A DNA stretch of 64,000 nucleotides, taken from NCBI GenBank assembly GCA_963698735.1, contig CAVOSA010000007.1:1-64000 (forward strand), in the 5' to 3' direction. Numbering within the stretch: position 1 is the stretch's first letter; the number at the start of each line of letters is the position of its first letter. The position numbers and the translations under genes were made by a program. This document shows positions 42,638-52,371 of the stretch, piece after piece. Under the pieces are notes generated by a model. The model worked only from the letters and a program-made list of their open reading frames with translations. It had not been told where the DNA came from and ran no database searches. The stretch comes from RPQJ01 sp963698735 (lineage in GTDB: Bacteria; Pseudomonadota; Gammaproteobacteria; Steroidobacterales; Steroidobacteraceae).

Positions 42638-43794
42638 TCGGTAAGTACCTGCCGTTGCTCGCGTCCAGCCTACGCCGCAAGCGCCTGCGCACGTTCTTCA
42701 CGATTGCCTCGATCCTGATCGCGTTCCTGCTGTACGGGCTGGCGGCGTCCCTGCAGTTCGCGCTCAAGTCTGGAGTCGACGTCGCCGGCGCCGACCGGCT
42801 GCTCACCATGCACAAGGTGTCGTTCACGCAGTTGCTGCCCGCGAGCTACGAGAGCCGCATCAAGGCGGTGGACGGCGTCGTGGCGGTGTCGCCGCAGACC
42901 TGGTTCGGCGCGTGGTTTCGTGACGAGCGCAACCAGTTCCCGACGTTTCCCAGCGACCCCGAGGCGTATCTCAAGATCTACCCGGAGATCAGGCTGTCCG
43001 AGCAGCAGAAGCAGGACTGGTTCGCGGATCGCGCCGGAGCGCTCGTAGGGCGCGCGATTGCTGACCTCTACGGCTGGAAGGTGGGCGACCAGGTTCCGCT
43101 CAAGTCGGCGATCTGGCGGCGGCTCGACGGCTCGGACACCTGGGTCATCACCGTGCGTGCGATCTACGACCTGCCGGAGGGCGGCGACACGCGCCAGATC
43201 GTGCTGCACCAGGAATATTTCGAGGAAGCCAAGCAGCAGGCGAAAGGGCTGATCGGCTGGTACGTCATCAAGATCAGCGACGTGAACCGCGCGCAGGCGA
43301 TCGGCAGGCAAATCGACGCCATGTTCGCCAACTCGCCGGCGGAGACCAAGACCTCGTCCGAGCGGGCCATGGCGCAGTCGTTCGTGAACCAGATCGGCAA
43401 CATCGGCGCGATCCTGTCGGCGATCGTGGCGGCGGTGTTCTTCACCATGCTGCTGGTCACGGCCAACACCATGGCGCAGTCCGTGCGCGAGCGCACCAGC
43501 GAACTCGGCGTGCTGAAGACGCTCGGCTTCAGCAACGGCGGCGTGCTCGGCATGGTGCTCGGCGAGTCGGTGCTGGTGACTGCCGTCGGCGGCTTGCTCG
43601 GCATGTTCTTCGCCTGGTGGATCAGCGTGCAGTTCGGGCCGACCATGGACCAGTACCTGCCTGGATTCCGCGTGCCACCCGAGGCATTCGCGAAGGCTCT
43701 GGTGTACATGCTCGCGCTCGGCGTGGTCGCGGGCGCGGTCCCCGCCTGGCAGGCGATGCGGCTGCGCATCGTCGAAGCGTTGCGGCGCGATTGA
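42634..43794 (+). CDS. ABC transporter permease (FtsX/MacB_PCD type), first
   Basis: A 386-residue permease. The N-terminal membrane helix (FFTIASILIAFLLYGLAASL) is followed by a large periplasmic domain (about 45-270). Three C-terminal helices follow (ILSAIVAAVFFTMLLVTANTM, LVTAVGGLLGMFFAWWIS, KALVYMLALGVVAGAVPAW). The motif NTMAQSVRERTSELGVLKTLGF is the FtsX-family coupling region. This mechanotransmitter type extrudes substrate rather than moving it through the membrane. It pairs with the next gene as a heterodimeric permease. Confidence 0.9.
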   Translation: MIGKYLPLLASSLRRKRLRTFFTIASILIAFLLYGLAASLQFALKSGVDVAGADRLLTMHKVSFTQLLPASYESRIKAVDGVVAVSPQTWFGAWFRDERNQFPTFPSDPEAYLKIYPEIRLSEQQKQDWFADRAGALVGRAIADLYGWKVGDQVPLKSAIWRRLDGSDTWVITVRAIYDLPEGGDTRQIVLHQEYFEEAKQQAKGLIGWYVIKISDVNRAQAIGRQIDAMFANSPAETKTSSERAMAQSFVNQIGNIGAILSAIVAAVFFTMLLVTANTMAQSVRERTSELGVLKTLGFSNGGVLGMVLGESVLVTAVGGLLGMFFAWWISVQFGPTMDQYLPGFRVPPEAFAKALVYMLALGVVAGAVPAWQAMRLRIVEALRRD

Positions 43795-43801
43795 GCCCGG
43801 C

Positions 43802-44998
43802 ATGAGCATCGGCTCGGCACTCAACCAGGTGCTCACCGTCACCGCCATGAACCTGCGGAACCTGCCGTCGCGCGTCGGCACGTCGCTGGTCGCGGTGATC
43901 GGCATCGGCGGCGTGGTGGCCGTGCTGGTGTCGCTGCTGTCGATGGGCGAAGGCTTCCGTGCGGCGCTCGACCTGTCGGGCCGCGAGGACGTGGCGATGA
44001 TCCTGCGCGGCGGTTCGCCGGACGAATTGTCGAGCGCGCTGTCGCGGGAGGAGTACAACGCCATCGTCATCGCTCCTGGCATCGCGCGCGACGAGCGCGG
44101 CCCGATCGTCTCGGGCGAGCTGTATTCCATCGTGGACCTGCCGATGCGCAGCACCGGCACCGGCGCCAACGTGCCGTTCCGTGGCGTCGGTGAGCGTGGC
44201 CCCGAACTGCGCAAGGGATTCCGGATCGTCGCCGGCCGCATGTTCCACCCCGGACAGAACGAGGTCATCGTCGGGCGCGGCGCGTACTCGCAGTTCGAGA
44301 ACGTCGACCTCGGCCGCGTGGTGAAGTGGGGTTCGCAGACCTGGCGCGTCGTCGGCGTGTTCGAGGCGGGCGGCAGCGTCTCCGAGTCAGAGGTCTGGAC
44401 CGACGCGGTGGTGCTCAAGGGTGTCTATCGCCGGGGCAACACCGTGCAGATCATCCGCGCGCAACTCACGTCGCCCGCGGCTTTGCAGACGGTTCGCGCA
44501 GCGCTGGAGAAGGATCCCCGGCTCAACGTCTCGGTGCGCAGCGAGCAGGCCTTCTACGCCGACCAGTCACGCATCCTGCTGGCGCTGATCAAGTACGTCG
44601 GCACCACGATCGCGATCCTGATGGGCGTCGGCGCGGTATTCGCCGCGCTCAACACGATGTACTCGGCGGTGTCTTCGCGTACGCGCGAGATCGCGACGTT
44701 GCGCGCGCTGGGTTTCGGCGCGGCGCCCGTCGTTACCTCCGTGCTGCTCGAATCGGCGGTGCTCGGGTTGCTCGGCGGCATCGTCGGCGGGCTGCTCGTG
44801 TATTTCGGGCTGAACGGCTACCAGGCGACCACTCTCAACTTCGGCAGTTTCAGCCAGCTCACCTTCGCCTTCACCGTCACGCCGCAGCTGCTCGTGACCG
44901 GCCTCTGGTACTCGCTCATACTCGGCACCGTGGGCGGACTGCTGCCGGGAATCCGGGCGGCCAGAATGCCGGTGACGACCGGCCTGCGGGAACTGTAA
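43802..44998 (+). CDS. ABC transporter permease (FtsX/MacB_PCD type), second
   Basis: A 398-residue paralogue of the preceding permease: an N-terminal helix (LVAVIGIGGVVAVLVSLLSM), a periplasmic domain of about 220 residues and three C-terminal helices. The coupling motif AALNTMYSAVSSRTREIATLRALGF matches its partner's. Starts seven bases after the partner's stop codon. The exporter's cargo (antibiotic, peptide or lipoprotein) cannot be told from sequence. Confidence 0.9.
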   Translation: MSIGSALNQVLTVTAMNLRNLPSRVGTSLVAVIGIGGVVAVLVSLLSMGEGFRAALDLSGREDVAMILRGGSPDELSSALSREEYNAIVIAPGIARDERGPIVSGELYSIVDLPMRSTGTGANVPFRGVGERGPELRKGFRIVAGRMFHPGQNEVIVGRGAYSQFENVDLGRVVKWGSQTWRVVGVFEAGGSVSESEVWTDAVVLKGVYRRGNTVQIIRAQLTSPAALQTVRAALEKDPRLNVSVRSEQAFYADQSRILLALIKYVGTTIAILMGVGAVFAALNTMYSAVSSRTREIATLRALGFGAAPVVTSVLLESAVLGLLGGIVGGLLVYFGLNGYQATTLNFGSFSQLTFAFTVTPQLLVTGLWYSLILGTVGGLLPGIRAARMPVTTGLREL

Positions 44999-45002
44999 GC
45001 CG

Positions 45003-45776
45003 ATGCGAAGTGAAGGTCGTGGCGCAGCCAGGAAGTCTCCGGACGCGCAACCACTGCAGATGACGCTCTGGACCGACCGCGAGGTCGGCACGGCCTGGCA
45101 CGTGCGCATCAGCCGGCGCGCCATCCGCCTGTCGATGCGGGTCTTTCCGGGTGGTCGTGTCGAGGTCGTGGTGCCGCCGGGCACTGGCTTGCCGGCTGTC
45201 GAACGCTTCGTTGCCAGGCACCGTGCTTGGGCGGAGCGCCGTTCCCGCGAACTGCTGCAACTCGCGCCGCAGGCGACCGAGCGGCAGCCCAGGTCGGTAG
45301 AACTGCGGCTGCTCGATCGTCAATGGTCGGTCGAATACGTCCCCGGCCGCCGCGTACGGGCGGTGGAGGCGGGTGATTCCGTGCTGCGCGTGCATGCGCC
45401 GAGCGTGACGGACCGCCATGCCAGCCAGGCGCTGGTGCCGTGGCTCACGCGGCTCGCGAGCCACGAGCTGTCGCACCGGTTGCGCCCGCTCGCGGCCGAG
45501 CTCGGCATCGACTACGCCCGCATGGGGGTCCGCCGACAGCGTACGCGCTGGGGCAGCTGCTCCACCCGGGGCGCCATCAGCCTGAACGTCTGCCTCATGT
45601 TCCAGCGCCCGGAGGTCGTGCGCTACCTCATGATCCACGAGCTCTGCCATCGCCGTCACATGAACCACTCGCGCCGCTTCTGGTCGCTGGTGGCGTCGTA
45701 CGAGCCCGGCTGGAAGCCGCTCGACGTCGAGCTGCTGCAGGGCTGGCGGCACGTGCCGGCCTGGGTGTTTCCGTGA
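45003..45776 (+). CDS. YgjP-like (WLM/DUF45) metallopeptidase
   Basis: A 257-residue protein with the zinc signature HELCHRRHMNHSRRFW, preceded by RQRTRWGSCSTRGAISLN, the hallmark of the YgjP-like branch. The N-terminal half is a beta-rich domain (HVRISRRAIRLSMRVFPGGR). The molecular function of YgjP-type proteins is not settled. Only five bases separate it from the permease stop, and its own stop overlaps the next start (GTGA), so it may ride on the exporter transcript. Confidence 0.87.
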   Translation: MRSEGRGAARKSPDAQPLQMTLWTDREVGTAWHVRISRRAIRLSMRVFPGGRVEVVVPPGTGLPAVERFVARHRAWAERRSRELLQLAPQATERQPRSVELRLLDRQWSVEYVPGRRVRAVEAGDSVLRVHAPSVTDRHASQALVPWLTRLASHELSHRLRPLAAELGIDYARMGVRRQRTRWGSCSTRGAISLNVCLMFQRPEVVRYLMIHELCHRRHMNHSRRFWSLVASYEPGWKPLDVELLQGWRHVPAWVFP

Positions 45777-46654
45777 CCGGTTCGCGCGACGACCAGGGCG
45801 GCGCGCGCAAGCCGACGCTTGGCGCGTACGTCCAGCTCGAGGGCGAGCGCATTCACTGGGACCTGGGCGAATCGCTGAGCTACGGCGAGTACCTGCACCT
45901 CGACCAGGTGCTCGGCGCGCAGCAGCCGCTGTCGGGGCAGCACGACGAAATGCTGTTCATCGTGATGCACCAGGCCTCGGAGCTGTGGATGAAGCTGTGC
46001 GTGCACGAGCTCAAGGCCGCCATCGCGCACATCCGCGGCGACGACCTCGGCCCGGCGTTCAAGATGCTGGCGCGCGTCTCGCGGGTGCAGGTGCAGCTGG
46101 CGCAGTCCTGGGACGTACTGAGCACGATGACGCCGGCCGATTACTCGGCGTTTCGTGATTCGCTCGGCAAGTCCTCGGGATTCCAGAGCTACCAGTACCG
46201 TACGCTCGAGTACCTGATCGGCAACAAGAATGCCGCGATGATCGAGGTGCACCGGCGGACACCGGCCATCTACGAGCAGCTGCGCGAAGCGCTGCACAGC
46301 CCGAGCCTCTACGACGAATCGCTGCGACTGCTGGGCCGGCGCGGCTTCGACATCCCGGCCGAGGTGCTCGAGCGCGACTGGAGCGTGCCATACGCCGAGC
46401 ATGCGGACGTGGCGGCGGCGTGGCTCGCCGTCTACCGCAACATCGACGAACACTGGGACCTCTACGAACTCGCCGAGAAACTGGTCGACCTCGACCAGCG
46501 TTTCCAGCTCTGGCGCTTCGCCCACCTCAAGACCGTCGAGCGCATCATCGGCTACAAGCGCGGTACCGGCGGCACGAGCGGCGTGGCCTACCTCGCCAAG
46601 GCGCTGGACCTGCGGTTCTTCCCGGAGCTATGGAGCGTCCGCACGTCGATGTGA
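45773..46654 (+). CDS. kynA: Tryptophan 2,3-dioxygenase
   Basis: A 293-residue heme dioxygenase: LSYGEYLHLDQVLGAQ, the distal-His region HDEMLFIVMHQASELWMKL, GFQSYQYRTLEYLIGNKN and, near the C-terminus, WRFAHLKTVERIIGYKRGTG GTSGVAYL with the proximal heme-ligand His. It opens the tryptophan ring to N-formylkynurenine. The start GTG 45773 overlaps the previous stop codon. Kynureninase and kynurenine formamidase genes are not in the window. Confidence 0.92.
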   Translation: MTGSRDDQGGARKPTLGAYVQLEGERIHWDLGESLSYGEYLHLDQVLGAQQPLSGQHDEMLFIVMHQASELWMKLCVHELKAAIAHIRGDDLGPAFKMLARVSRVQVQLAQSWDVLSTMTPADYSAFRDSLGKSSGFQSYQYRTLEYLIGNKNAAMIEVHRRTPAIYEQLREALHSPSLYDESLRLLGRRGFDIPAEVLERDWSVPYAEHADVAAAWLAVYRNIDEHWDLYELAEKLVDLDQRFQLWRFAHLKTVERIIGYKRGTGGTSGVAYLAKALDLRFFPELWSVRTSM

Positions 46655-46708
46655 CGCGTGTAGAATGCCGCGGTTCATGGCCAAACCGGCCAGGTCGGGC
46701 GCGCGTCA

Positions 46709-47791
46709 ATGCAGGAAAGACTCCAGAACATCAACGTCCTTTCGAGCGAGTTGCTGCCCACGCCGGAAGCAATCAAGCGCGACTTGCCGCTCGCCCAGGC
46801 TGCCGAGGAGTTCGTCTTCCGCAGCCGCCAGACGGTGCGCCGAATCCTGGACCGCGATGATCCGCGGTTGTTCGTCGTAGTCGGTCCGTGCTCCATCCAC
46901 GACCCGGTCGCGGCCCGCGAGTATGCGCAACGCCTGCAGGGGCTTGCCCAGCGCGTCGAGACGACGATGCTGCTGCTGATGCGCGTGTATTTCGAGAAGC
47001 CGCGCACCACTGTCGGCTGGAAAGGCCTCATCAACGACCCGGACATGGACGACTCCTTCCACATCGAGAAGGGCATCCGCGTCGCGCGCGAACTGCTGCT
47101 GCACCTGGCGGATCTCGGCGTGCCGGCGGCCACCGAAGCGCTCGACCCGATCATGCCGCAGTACCTGTCCGAGCTGATCACCTGGACGGCGATCGGCGCG
47201 CGCACGACGGAATCCCAGACCCACCGCGAGATGGCGAGCGGCCTCTCGACGCCGGTCGGTTTCAAGAACGGCACCGATGGATCGCTATCCGTCGCGATCA
47301 ACGCGCTGCAGTCGGCGCGCCACCCGCACCACTTCCTCGGCATCACGCAGCAGGGGCAATCCGCCGTGTTCCGCACCCGCGGCAACAAGTACGGCCACAT
47401 CGTGCTGCGTGGCGGCGGCGCGCGGACCAATTACGACTCGGTGAGCCTCGCGCTCTGCGAACACGAGCTGGAGAAGGCGGGCTTGCCGGCCAACATCGTC
47501 GTCGACTGCAGCCACGGCAATTCCAACAAGGATCCCGGCCAGCAGCCGCTGGTTGCGGAAAACCTGGCCAACCAGGTGCTCGACGGCAACCGCTCGCTGG
47601 TCGGCTTCATGCTCGAGAGCAACCTGCATTGGGGCAGCCAGCCGCTCAACAGCGACTTGAGCCAGCTGCAGTACGGTGTTTCGGTGACGGACGCATGCGT
47701 GGACTGGGCGACCACCGAAGGGTTGCTGCTGTCGATCGATGAGCGGCTCCGTGCCGCTCCGCGCTTCGCGAAGGGCTCTGCGGCCGCCTGA
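46709..47791 (+). CDS. aroG: 3-deoxy-7-phosphoheptulonate (DAHP) synthase, class I
   Basis: A 360-residue type I DAHP synthase: VVVGPCSIHDPVAAREYAQR, LLLMRVYFEKPRTTVGWKGL, EALDPIMPQYLSELITW, GARTTESQTHREMASGLS, GFKNGTDGSLSVAINAL and VDCSHGNSNKDPGQQPL cover the PEP, E4P and metal sites. It makes the first intermediate of aromatic amino acid synthesis. Whether it is the Phe-, Tyr- or Trp-sensitive isozyme cannot be told from the eye, so the symbol is a placeholder for aroF/G/H. Confidence 0.9.
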   Translation: MQERLQNINVLSSELLPTPEAIKRDLPLAQAAEEFVFRSRQTVRRILDRDDPRLFVVVGPCSIHDPVAAREYAQRLQGLAQRVETTMLLLMRVYFEKPRTTVGWKGLINDPDMDDSFHIEKGIRVARELLLHLADLGVPAATEALDPIMPQYLSELITWTAIGARTTESQTHREMASGLSTPVGFKNGTDGSLSVAINALQSARHPHHFLGITQQGQSAVFRTRGNKYGHIVLRGGGARTNYDSVSLALCEHELEKAGLPANIVVDCSHGNSNKDPGQQPLVAENLANQVLDGNRSLVGFMLESNLHWGSQPLNSDLSQLQYGVSVTDACVDWATTEGLLLSIDERLRAAPRFAKGSAAA

Positions 47792-47838
47792 CCGGAGCAG
47801 GAGACGCGGGCCCGCTTCCCGGAAGGGGTGAGCGCCTG

Positions 47839-48396
47839 CTACCAGACCAGATCGTCGGGAACGACGAAGTCCTTGTAGGCGTCGTCGACCGGCGTGGCTT
47901 CGACTTTCTCGGCGGTGTTGACGACGGCGCGCGGCTCGCGTTCCTTGATGCGCTCGCCGGTCTCGGCAGGCACCAGTTCGTAGTGCCCGTCGCAGCGGAC
48001 GATGGCAATCTCGCCGCGGACGATGCGCTCGCGCAGCGGGGCGTCAACGGCCAGGCGACCCACTTTGCCGTTGATCACGAAGTTGAAGTAGTCGTCGCTC
48101 TCCGGCTTGACGATGCGGTGCTGCTCGACGAGCTGGCGGATCTCCGCCCAGCGCGCCTTGGCAGCGGCCTTTTCCTCGCGCTTGCGGTTGAGGGCGGCGT
48201 CCCTGGCCGCCTTGGCATCCGCCTGCTTCTGCAGTTCGGCCTGGCGCTCCACCTCGCGGTGGTTGCGGTCCTTCTTGCTGACCTGCTTGCGGTCGGTGAA
48301 GGTCTGCCGGTTCTGGCTCTGCTCGGCCTTCTTGACCTGCTTTTCGCTGACCAGGCCGGCCTGCAGCAACTGCTCACGCAACGACAGGCCGGTCAT
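47839..48396 (-). CDS. DUF2058 family protein (YaiL-like)
   Basis: A 185-residue protein: MTGLSLREQLLQAGLVSEKQ at the N-terminus, then a highly charged helix (KKAEQSQNRQTFTDRKQVSK ... EEKAAAKARWAEIRQLV), and a C-terminal beta domain DYFNFVINGKVGRLAVDAPL ... IVRCDGHYELVPAETGERI. This is the DUF2058/YaiL pattern, described as nucleoprotein/polynucleotide-associated. ATG 48396 gives the conserved N-terminus; the open frame continues upstream without support. Role unknown. Confidence 0.88.
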   Translation of the reverse strand: MTGLSLREQLLQAGLVSEKQVKKAEQSQNRQTFTDRKQVSKKDRNHREVERQAELQKQADAKAARDAALNRKREEKAAAKARWAEIRQLVEQHRIVKPESDDYFNFVINGKVGRLAVDAPLRERIVRGEIAIVRCDGHYELVPAETGERIKEREPRAVVNTAEKVEATPVDDAYKDFVVPDDLVW

Positions 48397-48587
48397 GCTC
48401 AAAACCTCGAGGCTCGGGGGGGCAGGCAGGGGCCGGTATGTTACGCAGTGAAGGCCGTGTTGCGAAGCGCAAAACGCTGTGTTGGGGCAGGGACCGGCCG
48501 ACATTGCCTCCAGCCGGCGCCCCACGCGTCCGAGGCACGCAAACTGCGTAGGGCAATCGCGGCGGGCCTCCGTGCATACTTTGCGCC

Positions 48588-49154
48588 ATGCTTGCTATCA
48601 AGGCCCTGTTCCGGTCGGTCGCAGCCGGCGCCTGCGGGTTGATGCTCCTGGCGACACCTGCAGTTGCGACGCCGCCCGTGGCGCCTGGTCCCGTCGCCGT
48701 CGGTCATGTCTTGCCGAACGTGGTCATGGCCGGCCTGAACGGTCCGCAGCGATCCCTGGCCAGCTACCGCGGTCGTCCGCTCATCATCAACGTATGGGCC
48801 AGCTGGTGCAGCCCTTGTCGCAAGGAAGCTGCGTCGCTCGAGCGCCTTGCATGGAGTGAGGCCGGCGGCCGGTACACCGTCATTGGCATCTCGACCGACG
48901 ACAACCGGAACGCAGCGTTGGCGTGGCTTAAGCAGTCGAACGCCACACTGAGTCATTACATCGATTCCGGGCCGCGATGGACGCTGGAGCACATGCTCGG
49001 CGCCTCGAGCATCCCGGTCACGGTCCTCGTCGACGCAGGCGGTCGTGTGGTCGCGCGGTTCCCGGGTGCCCGCGACTGGAACAACGCCGAGTCGATCAAG
49101 TTGATCGAGCGCGCGTTCGCCAACGCGGCAGGCCGCCCGGCGTCGGTACGCTAG
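48588..49154 (+). CDS. TlpA-like periplasmic thiol-disulfide protein
   Basis: A 188-residue exported protein: a signal peptide (LFRSVAAGACGLMLLATPAVA), then a thioredoxin fold with the active site INVWASWCSPCRKEAASLE (C-X2-C), VIGISTDDNRNAALAWLKQS and the cis-Pro segment SSIPVTVLVDAGGRVVARFPGA. The WC(S)PC site and the TlpA/ResA layout indicate a reductant for cytochrome c apoproteins or other exported thiols. Not close to cytochrome biogenesis genes. Confidence 0.88.
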   Translation: MLAIKALFRSVAAGACGLMLLATPAVATPPVAPGPVAVGHVLPNVVMAGLNGPQRSLASYRGRPLIINVWASWCSPCRKEAASLERLAWSEAGGRYTVIGISTDDNRNAALAWLKQSNATLSHYIDSGPRWTLEHMLGASSIPVTVLVDAGGRVVARFPGARDWNNAESIKLIERAFANAAGRPASVR

Positions 49155-49244
49155 CCGGCCGGTCCATGGCAGCCCCGAGGTACTGGTAAGATTCAGTCCA
49201 TCCATCCGTCACATCCGGTCATCGAACCGGGGGAGCAGCCAACC

Positions 49245-49727
49245 ATGACGATCAAAGTAGGCGACAAGATGCCGGCCGGCACGTTCAAGACGATGACCAA
49301 GGACGGCCCGCAGAACCTGACCACGGACCAGCTCTTCGCCGGCAAGACGGTCGTGCTGTTCTCGGTCCCGGGCGCCTTCACGCCGACCTGCGATGCCAAG
49401 CACCTGCCGGGCTTTGTCGAGAAAGCTGCCGAGTTCAAGGCCAAGGGCGTCGACACCGTCGCCTGCATGGCGGTCAACGATGTGTTCGTGATGAACGCGT
49501 GGGGCAAGAGCTCGAACGTCGGTGACGGCGTGCTCATGCTCGCCGACGGCAATGCGGAATACGCCAAGGCCCTGGGTCTCGAACTCAACGCCAGCGGTTT
49601 CGGCATGGGCATCCGTGGTCAGCGCTTCGCGCTCATCGTCAAGGACGGCGCCGTGAAGGGCCTCTTCGTCGAAGGTCCGGGCGAGTTCAAGGTCTCGAGC
49701 GCGGATCACGTCCTGGGCCAGCTGTAG
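49245..49727 (+). CDS. Peroxiredoxin, Prx5/hybrid-Prx5 type
   Basis: A 160-residue peroxiredoxin with the Prx5 active-site segment VLFSVPGAFTPTCDAKHLPG (peroxidatic Cys in P-T-C) and the Prx5 pattern VDTVACMAVNDVFVMNAWGK and GFGMGIRGQRFALIVKDGAV. It reduces peroxides with glutathione/glutaredoxin or thioredoxin. GGGGGAG precedes the ATG. It has the usual family length and no fused glutaredoxin. Confidence 0.92.
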   Translation: MTIKVGDKMPAGTFKTMTKDGPQNLTTDQLFAGKTVVLFSVPGAFTPTCDAKHLPGFVEKAAEFKAKGVDTVACMAVNDVFVMNAWGKSSNVGDGVLMLADGNAEYAKALGLELNASGFGMGIRGQRFALIVKDGAVKGLFVEGPGEFKVSSADHVLGQL

Positions 49728-49799
49728 TCGCCCCGGACTGACCTCACCACCGCAGCGGCGTGCCTTACCGGCGCGCCGTTCGCGCATTGGAGACTGGCG

Positions 49800-50192
49800 A
49801 TGACTTTCAATACACCTGTCGTGACGATGCTGTATGCGGCGCTGTGCGGGGTGCTGCTGGTGGCGCTCGCACTGAACGTCGTGCGCCTGCGGCTCGGGCG
49901 CAAGATCCCGCTCGGCATGGGCGAGGGCGCCGCGCTCGAGCAGCCGGTGCGGGTGCACGGCAACTTCACCGAATACGCGCCGACCTTCCTGATCCTGCTA
50001 CTGCTCGCCGAGCTCGGCGGGGCGGCCACCTGGTTCCTGCACCTAGCCGGCGCCGCGTTCGTGATCGGGCGCCTGTTGCACGCCTATGGATTGAGCACCG
50101 TCCGCGCGCGCTCGTTCGGGCGGTTCTACGGATCGGCGCTGTCCTGGACCTCGATCCTGGTACTGAGCGTCTACCTGCTGGTCATTCGATAG
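49800..50192 (+). CDS. MAPEG-family membrane protein
   Basis: A 130-residue protein with four predicted membrane helices (VTMLYAALCGVLLVALALNV, FLILLLLAELGGAATWFLHL, AGAAFVIGRLLHAYGL, ILVLSVYLLVI) and the MAPEG signature HGNFTEYAPTFLILLLLAE plus GRLLHAYGL. Bacterial members are glutathione-dependent or of unknown function. It follows the peroxiredoxin by 72 bases and may serve the same stress response. Confidence 0.87.
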   Translation: MTFNTPVVTMLYAALCGVLLVALALNVVRLRLGRKIPLGMGEGAALEQPVRVHGNFTEYAPTFLILLLLAELGGAATWFLHLAGAAFVIGRLLHAYGLSTVRARSFGRFYGSALSWTSILVLSVYLLVIR

Positions 50193-50276
50193 GGTCGAAA
50201 GACCGCAAAGTGCTGCACTACTGAAAGCGGGGGGCGTCGAGTCGGCGACGAGTCCTCGCCAGATATACTGCGGGCC

Positions 50277-51225
50277 GTGCATACGCTCGAACCGGAACTT
50301 CGCACCCTGCACGCCGAAGGCGTGATTGACGACGCCACGGCGTCGCGTGCCTTGGCCGGGGATCGCGGGGAGGTGTTCTCCCTGCACCAGGAACTGCGCG
50401 TCACGATGTACGCAGGCGTGCTGCTGGTCATGTCCGGCTTGGGGCTCGTCCTCGCCCGGAACCTCGAGCGCATTGGTCCCCTCGCCATCCTGCTGGCCAT
50501 TGCGCTCGCTGCAGCTGCATGCGCGGTGCCCGCCATACGCGCGAAGCTCGCGGGCCGCGCGCTCACCGTCGCGGGCGACTACCTGCTGCTCCTCGCCGTG
50601 CTGCTCGGTAGCGCGGCCCTCGCCTACGCCGAGCGTCAGTTCACGCTGCTTGGCCCCTGGTGGTCGTGGCACTTCATGCTGCTCGCGATCGTCCATGCGG
50701 CCATCGCCTACGCATTCGCCTCGCCACTCGTGCTTGCCGCGTCGCTCACGTCGCTGGCCGGGTGGTTCGGCGTGGGTGTGACGCCCGGCGACGCGCTGCT
50801 TTTCTCATACACGACGCCAATGCTGGGTGCCCGTGCACTCGCCTGCGCGGCGATCATCGCGGCCTGGCGCTATGCCGACCGCCGCGCGCGACCGGACACA
50901 ACCTTCAGCGATGTGTTCGACCATTTCGCGGCGAACCTTGCATTCTGGGGCGCGATCGCGTGGTGCCTGGAGTGGCCGTGGCTCGCCGCAGGGCTGCCGC
51001 TGCTGGCGGCGCTCGCCTATGCGTCGGTTCGCCATGGTCTCGACACGCGGCCGCGAGGCGTTCCTCGTGTACGGCATCGTGTACGCGGCGATCGGCATCT
51101 GTGCCGCCACCGTACCGCGTCTCCATGGCATGACCATGTCGCTCGGTTTCGTCCTGGTCGTCGTGTGCGCCGCGGCGGCCACGCTGTGGCAGTTGCGTCG
51201 ACGCCTGCGGGAATCCAGCCCATGA
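50277..51225 (+). pseudogene. DUF2157-type membrane protein, interrupted by a one-base frameshift
   Basis: The N-terminus (LEPELRTLHAEGVIDDATAS, LHQELRVTMYAGVLLVMSGL) has the soluble DUF2157 opening, followed by several membrane helices in one frame. After residue 258 the sequence becomes Arg/Pro/His junk in that frame, while the next frame reads TRREAFLVYGIVYAAIGICA and two more helices ending RRRLRESSP. Skipping one C at about 51051 (in CGCGGCCGCG) restores a 315-residue protein. It ends with ATGA overlap into the DUF4401-like gene. Such pairs occur together; function unknown. Confidence 0.75.
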
Positions 51226-52337
51226 GCCGCTGGCGACCGTCGCCCGACGAAGAACGCTGGCTCGAGGTGGCGTCCGAGCTGGGCGCACTGGTTCCGCGCG
51301 CCGCCATGGCCGAGCGTACCGGCGGCTGGCGCAGCACCGGGCCAATGGCCCGCATCGCGCTCTTCGTCCTGGGGCTCGTCGCGGCAGCGCTGCTCTTCGC
51401 AATTCTTGGCTACGGCAACGAGACCAACTTGCTCGTCGCGGGACTCATCGCCGTGCTCGCCGCCGAGTGGCTCACCGTCAGCAGGCGCTTGCATGCATCG
51501 GGCATCGAGGAGGGCCTCTGTGTCGCCGGGTTCCTCTTGATCGGTGCCTGGATCACCACGGTCATTGCGCCGCCGTCGGGCTTCGCCGGGGGCACCGTCG
51601 AGACGCTGGTGCTGATAGCGGCCGTGGGTGCCGCGGGGCTGCGGCGCCTGAATCCATTCGTCACCACCTGCGCCGTGCTTGCCTTTGTTTTCTGGGTGGG
51701 ATCGACCGCGACTGCGCACGCGATCGATCAGAAGATCGGTGGCGGCATGACGGCGGTCATTGCCGGCTGTGCGCTCGCGGCGCTTGCACTCGCACTGGGC
51801 GCGCGGGAATACCGCCGACGGTCTCACGACCGGATGCTCGATTGGCTGGTCGCGACGCTGCCGGTTGCGGCGTACGCGCAGTACGCAACCTGGGATGCTT
51901 ACGGGGTCCTGCACTCTCCCGGTGGCGGCACGAGCAGGCTTGCGACGGCAGTGCTGCTGTTTGCCCTCGGCGCCGCGATGTTGTTCACAGGCCTGCGCCG
52001 GCGCAGGCACGCGCCGCTGCTGGGCTTCATGGGCTGCGTCGCTTGCCTCGCGCTTGAATTGCGTCACGTCACCACGCTCGCGACAGAGACGTGGCTCATC
52101 CTCTACGGGCTCGCAGCATTGGCCGCGGGACTGGCATTGGACCGTTACCTGCGCGAGCCGCGCAACGGCCTGACCTCGGCCGCGCCGACTCATCGCGAGG
52201 GACCGCTCGACGTGCTGCAGACCGTCGGCGCCGCAGTGCTCGCGCAGCGCACGGCCTCGGAGCCCTTGCCTGCCGAGTCCGCCGTCACGCGGGGCGAGGG
52301 GCGATTTGGCGGCGGTGGGGCCACCGGCAGCTATTGA
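51222..52337 (+). CDS. DUF4401-like multi-pass membrane protein
   Basis: A 371-residue protein starting MSRWRPSPDEERWLEVASEL with about ten hydrophobic helices (for example MARIALFVLGLVAAALLFAI, LLVAGLIAVLAAEW, MTAVIAGCALAALALALGA, LATAVLLFALGAAMLFTGL) and a Gly-rich C-terminus GRFGGGGATGSY. DUF4401 genes are usually found directly after DUF2157 genes, as here with an ATGA overlap, so the two probably form one complex. Function unknown. Confidence 0.75.
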   Translation: MSRWRPSPDEERWLEVASELGALVPRAAMAERTGGWRSTGPMARIALFVLGLVAAALLFAILGYGNETNLLVAGLIAVLAAEWLTVSRRLHASGIEEGLCVAGFLLIGAWITTVIAPPSGFAGGTVETLVLIAAVGAAGLRRLNPFVTTCAVLAFVFWVGSTATAHAIDQKIGGGMTAVIAGCALAALALALGAREYRRRSHDRMLDWLVATLPVAAYAQYATWDAYGVLHSPGGGTSRLATAVLLFALGAAMLFTGLRRRRHAPLLGFMGCVACLALELRHVTTLATETWLILYGLAALAAGLALDRYLREPRNGLTSAAPTHREGPLDVLQTVGAAVLAQRTASEPLPAESAVTRGEGRFGGGGATGSY

Positions 52338-52371
52338 GCAGACTCGTCACCGGACTTCAGGAACGACAAAG